A stretch of 9,627 nt of DNA from NCBI GenBank assembly GCA_023249275.1, contig JAHFCV010000087.1, positions 1 to 9,627 of the forward strand, given 5' to 3'. The stretch comes from Candidatus Methanoperedens sp. (GTDB lineage Archaea; Halobacteriota; Methanosarcinia; Methanosarcinales; Methanoperedenaceae). Made by a program: the position numbers and the translations under genes. Positions 5,875 through 9,627 of this stretch are shown piece by piece; positions within the stretch are counted from its first letter, which is position 1; every line of letters starts with the position of its first letter. Below the pieces are notes generated by a model, which did not search any database, was not told the origin of the DNA, and saw nothing but the letters and a program-made list of their open reading frames with translations.

Positions 5875-7356
5875 TTAAGTTATAGTTGAACCATACCTGT
5901 GTGCAGAGAGTAAAGAACGCCTCGTGTCCTTTTTCTGACGCCTGAGCTGCTCTATAAATAACAAGGATTTTGCGTGAACTTCAGGTAGATTCCATGTCGA
6001 TTTTTCTACATAATAATCTATTCCTTCCGCATAGTTAGCCATCATTGAGCAGACTTCCTCGCTTATCCATCTAATTTCAACATAATATTCAAGTATATTA
6101 TCCAGGTTATTCCGCCCTACTTTTTCCATCAGGAATTTGACCCAGTTCAGTAGAAGGATTGAAGTTTCGGGGGTATCATCCAGAAAAGGCAACTTTGCTC
6201 CCAGAACTTCACTGTATTGTGAATCTTCTGTTATTTTTTGTGTAAGAGGGGGGATTGAAGTAATCCCGGACTTTGACATATTCCTATCCGGTCTGATGCT
6301 TTTCAAAACCTGTCCTGCAACTATTTCAGCCAGAGCGTTTTCATTTGCAATTTTTGAATTCACTGATTTTTTCAATTCTTCTATACTTTCTTCAAGAGAT
6401 TTGAATTTGTTATCGTAATCCATTCTGAGATTTGAAGGCATTTCTGAGGTTTTTTCACATAGCTCTTCGGCTTTCTCCTCAATATCGGTCAGCTTTTCAG
6501 ATATAACTTTTTCAATAAGAGCGTTTTCATTAACAATTTTTGAATTTAATAAATTTTTCAATTCTTCTATACCGTCTCCAAGAGATTTGAATTTGTTATC
6601 GTAATCCATTCTGAGATTTGAAGGTATTTCTGAAGTTTTCTCGGATAGTTCTTCGACCTTATCCTCAATATCTATCAGCTTTTCAGACACAACTTTTTCA
6701 ACAAGAGCGTTTTCACTTGCAGTTTTCGAATCCACTGATTTTTTCAATTCCTCTATACTGTCTTTAAGAGATTTGAATTTGTTATCGTAATCAAGTCTCA
6801 TATTTGAAGGGATCTCTGAGGTTTTTTCAGAGAGCACTTCGACCTTTTCCTCAATTCCTGTCGGCTTTTCAGTTATAGAATCTTCTTTCTTTAGAACATT
6901 AAAAATTCGACTCTTGAAATCTTTTTCATTTTGAATAACATGCTCTATTTCCTTAATCTGCTGAACTTTTTTATGGGGTGATTTCTCCATGCCCTCTCCA
7001 CCGGGCACAGCACTAACAAGTTCAAATCCTTCTGTTCTTGTTTCTAAAGTCAATCCTTTAATTTTTCTTAGAACATCCAGCGCCAAATGCGCCACATCAT
7101 CGTTTTTATGCAGCAATACTTTCTGTAAATTCTTATAATCTCCTACAATGCCATAATCGATTAAGACATCAAGAATTTTTAATGACTCCATTGCAACAGA
7201 TGGTGCGGATAATGACTGGTCGCAAAAAAAAGGATACATGGATTTCCATATATCAGCCTTTACTTCAACTACGGTTTCATCCTTTAAGTGTAGTAACTTA
7301 CTCAGAAATTTGTTTGCTGCTGACTTGAGGGATTTTCCTTTGAAAATCATACTCAC
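5875..7356 (-). CDS. HEAT-like / coiled-coil / ArlD/E (FlaD/E)-domain protein
   Basis: Three regions can be read in the 493 residues. First, a helical-repeat N-terminus (about 35-100) closely matches the 231-residue paralogue but lacks 58 codons covering most of its first unit. Second, residues 167-352 are three 62-residue coiled-coil repeats, each carrying SEKTSEIPSNLRMDYDNKFK or a close variant. Third, residues about 394-472 read LLLNWVKFLMEKVG, ILEYYVEIRWISEEV and HAKSLLFIEQLRR, the hallmark of the archaellum accessory domain ArlD/E (old FlaD/E, Pfam Arch_fla_DE). ArlC/D/E form the cytoplasmic collar of the archaellum motor and receive chemotaxis signals through CheF. This protein is therefore likely a cytoplasmic adaptor to such a motor or a paralogue put to another use. 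The GTG start at 7356 overlaps the preceding stop (GTGA); the ATG at 7350 is the alternative. Confidence 0.8.
   Translation of the reverse strand: MSMIFKGKSLKSAANKFLSKLLHLKDETVVEVKADIWKSMYPFFCDQSLSAPSVAMESLKILDVLIDYGIVGDYKNLQKVLLHKNDDVAHLALDVLRKIKGLTLETRTEGFELVSAVPGGEGMEKSPHKKVQQIKEIEHVIQNEKDFKSRIFNVLKKEDSITEKPTGIEEKVEVLSEKTSEIPSNMRLDYDNKFKSLKDSIEELKKSVDSKTASENALVEKVVSEKLIDIEDKVEELSEKTSEIPSNLRMDYDNKFKSLGDGIEELKNLLNSKIVNENALIEKVISEKLTDIEEKAEELCEKTSEMPSNLRMDYDNKFKSLEESIEELKKSVNSKIANENALAEIVAGQVLKSIRPDRNMSKSGITSIPPLTQKITEDSQYSEVLGAKLPFLDDTPETSILLLNWVKFLMEKVGRNNLDNILEYYVEIRWISEEVCSMMANYAEGIDYYVEKSTWNLPEVHAKSLLFIEQLRRQKKDTRRSLLSAHRYGSTIT
6301..6858 (-). repeat. Three 186-bp in-frame tandem repeats (coiled coil)
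   Basis: The motif AGAGATTTGAATTTGTTATC recurs at 6395, 6581 and 6767, exactly 186 bases (62 codons) apart, within three units that are clearly similar along their length. They encode the coiled-coil part of the ArlD/E-domain protein and set its length. Confidence 0.9.
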
Positions 7357-7583
7357 TCAAAAATGTGAACTTTTTTACTGTTTTTGCTTCTTATTATACT
7401 TATTATATTCAGCATAAGACAGGTAATTTGTTTATTCATGCGTAACATCATTTTCTCCAATGAATATTTATAATATATAAGCGCTTTCGCCGCTTTTGGA
7501 ACTTCAGGTCCACGTTCACTTTCTGAAGAATGCATACATTTCTCTAAACTTGGATACGTTTTTTTGTTAATAATAATATCCAC
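7353..7583 (-). CDS. Shortened helical-repeat protein (first gene of upstream cassette)
   Basis: The 76-residue product is a cut-down paralogue of the 165-residue protein at 5718-5221. Residues 1-38 (CMHSSES, KAAKALIYY) match that protein's start, and residues 39-76 (LEKMMLRMNKQI, KVHIFE) match its end, so 89 codons are missing in frame and only about one helical unit remains. A GTG at 7583 is supported by GGAGGT at 7592-7597, 8 bases upstream. The stop overlaps the next gene's GTG. Several hydrophobic repeat positions are changed (for example LALDIIRSM to LMLNIISII), so it may be decaying and kept mainly as a translated leader for the large gene. It may also still be a functional small partner. 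Confidence 0.6.
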   Translation of the reverse strand: MDIIINKKTYPSLEKCMHSSESERGPEVPKAAKALIYYKYSLEKMMLRMNKQITCLMLNIISIIRSKNSKKVHIFE

Positions 7584-7591
7584 AAACCAAA

Positions 7592-7636
7592 ACCTCCAGA
7601 TTAATATTATAGAGATCCTTTTAAGATATAAATTTT
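7592..7636 (-). promoter_or_regulatory. Promoter and ribosome binding site of upstream cassette
   Basis: The minus strand carries ATTTATATC (complement of 7627-7635) as TATA box and GGAGGT (complement of 7592-7597). The block from GATAAAATTTATATC to GGAGGT parallels the one before the downstream cassette, so the promoter was duplicated along with the genes. It separates this operon from the surface-protein gene ending at 7682. Confidence 0.6.
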
Positions 7637-7681
7637 ATCATTAAATACAAAATAAATTTAACCGTTAATTGCACAATACAT

Positions 7682-9627
7682 TCAATCCCTGTGTCGGCTT
7701 GTATGGATTATCTCTCTGGCTTTATCGTATGCCTTTAATGCCTCTTCATAGTTCCCTGATTCATAGAGGGCAAAACCTTTGTTATACCAGGCATCGGCAT
7801 TTTCCGGATTTATCTCTATAGCTTTTTCGTATGCTTTTATTGCCTCTTCGTAGTTCCCTGACTCATAAAGGGTAATGCCTTTGTTATACCATGTAGTGTC
7901 ATCCCCGGGCTGTATCTTTTCAGCTTTATCAGAAACCTTTATTGCATTTTTGATATTTATCAAACTATATACGAGCAATCCTCCGAGTACTAAGGCAATA
8001 AATATATACACCCACCGAGATGCCCCTGGTTCTCCCATCTGTTCTACTATCTTTTGGAAGGGAGCCTCTATTGTCGGAGTTTCAGTTATCTGAGAGACAG
8101 CGGATGGAGCCTGGGGAACTGCAACTATCGCGAAAGGAGAAAATCCAGGGGTTTTTGATTCATAGTATACGAAATTATCATCACGGTTCTTTGGCACTGT
8201 TTCCAGAGAAACCCATTTGCTTCCATCCCATCTAAGAAGTTTTACACTGCTATCTTCGAGGTTATTTTCCGCAAGCCAGCCGGTTTCAACTTTAAATCCA
8301 ATATATGCATCTTCAATTCCCTGTTCTTCTTCGAGTTCCTTTGCACCTACCCAGATGTTAGCATATTTATATACTATTCCCGAAGGCGGTGTTATTCCTT
8401 CGATATTTGATAAATCTTTGAGCATTTCTACACGAATACTTGTAATTCCAAAATTCTTTGCCGGGGTTATCAATATCTCAGAAATTACAATACCTGGGGT
8501 ATTTAAGATATAGGATGTTGGAATATTTGCCCCCAAATATTCTTCCATAATTTCATATTGTTCTATATTATGAAGCGGCTCCGGGGAGATTACACCGCCG
8601 CCTCCCCCTCCTCCAGGAGATGGTGATGGTGTTGCTGGTGGGGGTGGAACCAATGCAGCAGTCACAGTCCATATCCACTGTTGTGAAACTGTACCGTTGG
8701 CGTTGTTTGCAATGGCAGTTACGTTCCATGTGCCTGGAGCTGCACTGGTGTTAGTGTAAGATGAGGCGGTTACATTGGTCTGGTTGAATACTATTGTACT
8801 GTTGATGTACCAGGTTACGTTCACGGTCTGGTTTACGGTGATTTTGAAGTTTCTTGACGAACCCTCTGTATTGCTTACAGGTGAAGATGGAACAAAGCCT
8901 GTGATTGCCGGTGCTGCCGGTCCTGCAGATGTTACATTCCAGGTAATGGTGCTGCTGGTACCGTTAGAGTTGTTTGTGGCATTGACTTTTATTGTATGGC
9001 TTCCAGCAGCAGTAAAATTAGCTGTAAAGTTATCGTAATTATTGCCCTGGTTTATGTCGTCCTTGAACCAGTTCCAGGTATCTATGGTCTGGTTTGCTCT
9101 GGCATTGAACCTGACAGCTTCATTTGCGTTTATTGTCAGTATTAAGCTATCGTTGTTGGTTTTGTTATTGCCCCATGAAGTGATATTGGGTGCTCCAGCC
9201 ACAGCCTGTACTGTAATAGTCCAGGTAATGGTGCTGCTGGTACCGTTAGAGTTGTTTGTTGCATTGACCATTACTGTGTGTGTTCCTGAAGAGGTGAAAC
9301 TGGTATTGAATATATTATTATTGTTGCTCTGGTTAATATCATCCTTGAACCATCTCCAGGTATCTATGCTCTGGTTGGCAGTGGCGTTGAACCTAATACC
9401 TTCGCTGTTATTCAGCGTAAGGTTCTGGGTTTGATCATTGGTCTTGTTGTTGCCCCAGGAAGTGATATTTGGGGCTCCAGCCACAGCCTGTACTGTAATA
9501 GTCCAGATAATGGTGCTGCTGGTACCGTTAGAGTTGTTTGTTGCATTGACTTTTATGGTATGGATTCCGACAGATATGAAACTGGTTGTTAGGTTATCAT
9601 AATTGTTGTTCTGGTTCACGTCGTCCT
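7682..9627 (-). CDS. Surface protein: Ig/PKD-like repeats, PGF-pre-PGF domain, membrane helix, TPRs (N-terminus cut by window)
   Basis: The frame is open at the right edge (it reads DDVNQNNN, the inside of a repeat), so the GTG at 9619 is not a real start and the signal peptide is outside. Counting residues from 9619, near-identical 94-residue beta-type repeats (NITSWGNNKTN, DTWNWFKDDINQ, HTIKVNATNNSNGTSS) occupy 1-231 and a diverged one about 237-321. All are full of N-x-S/T sequons, suggesting N-glycosylation outside the cell. A Pro and Gly7 linker (325-343) leads to a PGF-pre-PGF domain (about 350-500; LRWDGSKWVSL, TPGFSPFAIVA). One membrane helix (536-556, WVYIFIALVLGGLLVYSLI) follows, then two TPRs at about 573-638 (WYNKGITLYESGNYEEAIKA) that should lie in the cytoplasm. 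It may be an S-layer-associated receptor or anchor. Confidence 0.85.
   Translation of the reverse strand, partial: DDVNQNNNYDNLTTSFISVGIHTIKVNATNNSNGTSSTIIWTITVQAVAGAPNITSWGNNKTNDQTQNLTLNNSEGIRFNATANQSIDTWRWFKDDINQSNNNNIFNTSFTSSGTHTVMVNATNNSNGTSSTITWTITVQAVAGAPNITSWGNNKTNNDSLILTINANEAVRFNARANQTIDTWNWFKDDINQGNNYDNFTANFTAAGSHTIKVNATNNSNGTSSTITWNVTSAGPAAPAITGFVPSSPVSNTEGSSRNFKITVNQTVNVTWYINSTIVFNQTNVTASSYTNTSAAPGTWNVTAIANNANGTVSQQWIWTVTAALVPPPPATPSPSPGGGGGGGVISPEPLHNIEQYEIMEEYLGANIPTSYILNTPGIVISEILITPAKNFGITSIRVEMLKDLSNIEGITPPSGIVYKYANIWVGAKELEEEQGIEDAYIGFKVETGWLAENNLEDSSVKLLRWDGSKWVSLETVPKNRDDNFVYYESKTPGFSPFAIVAVPQAPSAVSQITETPTIEAPFQKIVEQMGEPGASRWVYIFIALVLGGLLVYSLINIKNAIKVSDKAEKIQPGDDTTWYNKGITLYESGNYEEAIKAYEKAIEINPENADAWYNKGFALYESGNYEEALKAYDKAREIIHTSRHRD
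8933..9627 (-). repeat. 282-bp tandem repeats in surface-protein gene
   Basis: Units run about 8933-9190, 9191-9472 and 9473 to the window edge. The landmark AGGTAATGGTGCTGCTGGTA occurs at 8941 and 9223, and a one-base variant at 9505, exactly 282 bases (94 codons) apart. Long stretches are nearly identical, so copy number may vary by recombination. The array continues beyond the window. Confidence 0.9.

Larger units (their letters stand above)
6880..7636 (-). repeat. Upstream copy of duplicated helical-repeat operon, internally shortened
   Basis: This is the partner of the block at about 4575-5776. It is shorter by 267 bases in the first gene and 174 bases in the second, both multiples of three. 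It continues into the coiled-coil and ArlD/E part (6858-5875), which the other copy does not have. Confidence 0.85.

Noticed and set aside
4529..7583. The repeats in this region as a CRISPR array or mobile element
   Set aside because: Periods are multiples of three within coding frames, with no spacers, terminal inverted repeats or transposase.
8775..9434. Plus-strand hydrophobic open frames opposite the surface-protein repeats
   Set aside because: These are complements of Asn/Thr-rich repeats that merely look like membrane segments. The minus frame has clear domains.

Overview
The window looks like a chromosomal piece of a Methanosarcinales-type archaeon: a methanogen, or an ANME-2 methanotroph such as Ca. 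Methanoperedens. The evidence is an F430-type a,c-diamide synthase, the Methanosarcinales route to coenzyme M (cysteate synthase plus a fused sulfopyruvate decarboxylase), archaeal TATA boxes and GGAGGT/GGTGA ribosome binding sites, a C-terminal archaellum ArlD/E-type domain, and a PGF-pre-PGF surface protein. Exact genus is inference.

Left part, plus strand (2-3776): cofactor synthesis for methyl-coenzyme M reductase. A CfbB/CobB-family amidotransferase enters from the left edge and is split into two reading frames by a probable one-base loss near 400. After a TATA box come cysteate synthase (1204-2514) and the ComD-ComE fusion (2655-3776), with a possible 43-codon Cys-rich ORF between them that ends in a TGATG junction with comDE. 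The first gene contributes to F430 (or cobamide) and the other two to coenzyme M.

Middle part, minus strand (3793-7583): two diverged copies of one small operon, each with its own TATA box and GGAGGT site. Each copy has a HEAT/ARM-like helical-repeat gene that overlaps by GTGA a second helical-repeat gene. In the upstream copy (7583 to 5875) the first gene is cut down to 76 codons, and the second has lost 58 internal codons but carries a long tail of three 62-residue coiled-coil repeats and an ArlD/E domain. In the downstream copy (5718 to 4529) the helical repeats are complete, the tail is absent, and a separate coiled-coil gene with a 210-bp internal duplication follows (4518-3793). I infer a scaffold or adaptor system linked to an archaellum-like motor or its chemotaxis interface. 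No chemotaxis or motor gene is visible here to confirm it.

Right part, minus strand (7682-9627, N-terminus outside the window): a glycosylation-rich surface protein with near-identical 94-residue Ig/PKD-like repeats, a PGF-pre-PGF domain, one membrane helix and cytoplasmic TPRs.

The left half is single-copy metabolism. The right half is dominated by in-frame repeats (210, 186 and 282 bp) and a cassette duplication, so it appears to be the fast-changing part. No tRNA, rRNA, CRISPR array, insertion sequence or origin was seen, and no gene-free stretch exceeds 300 bases.
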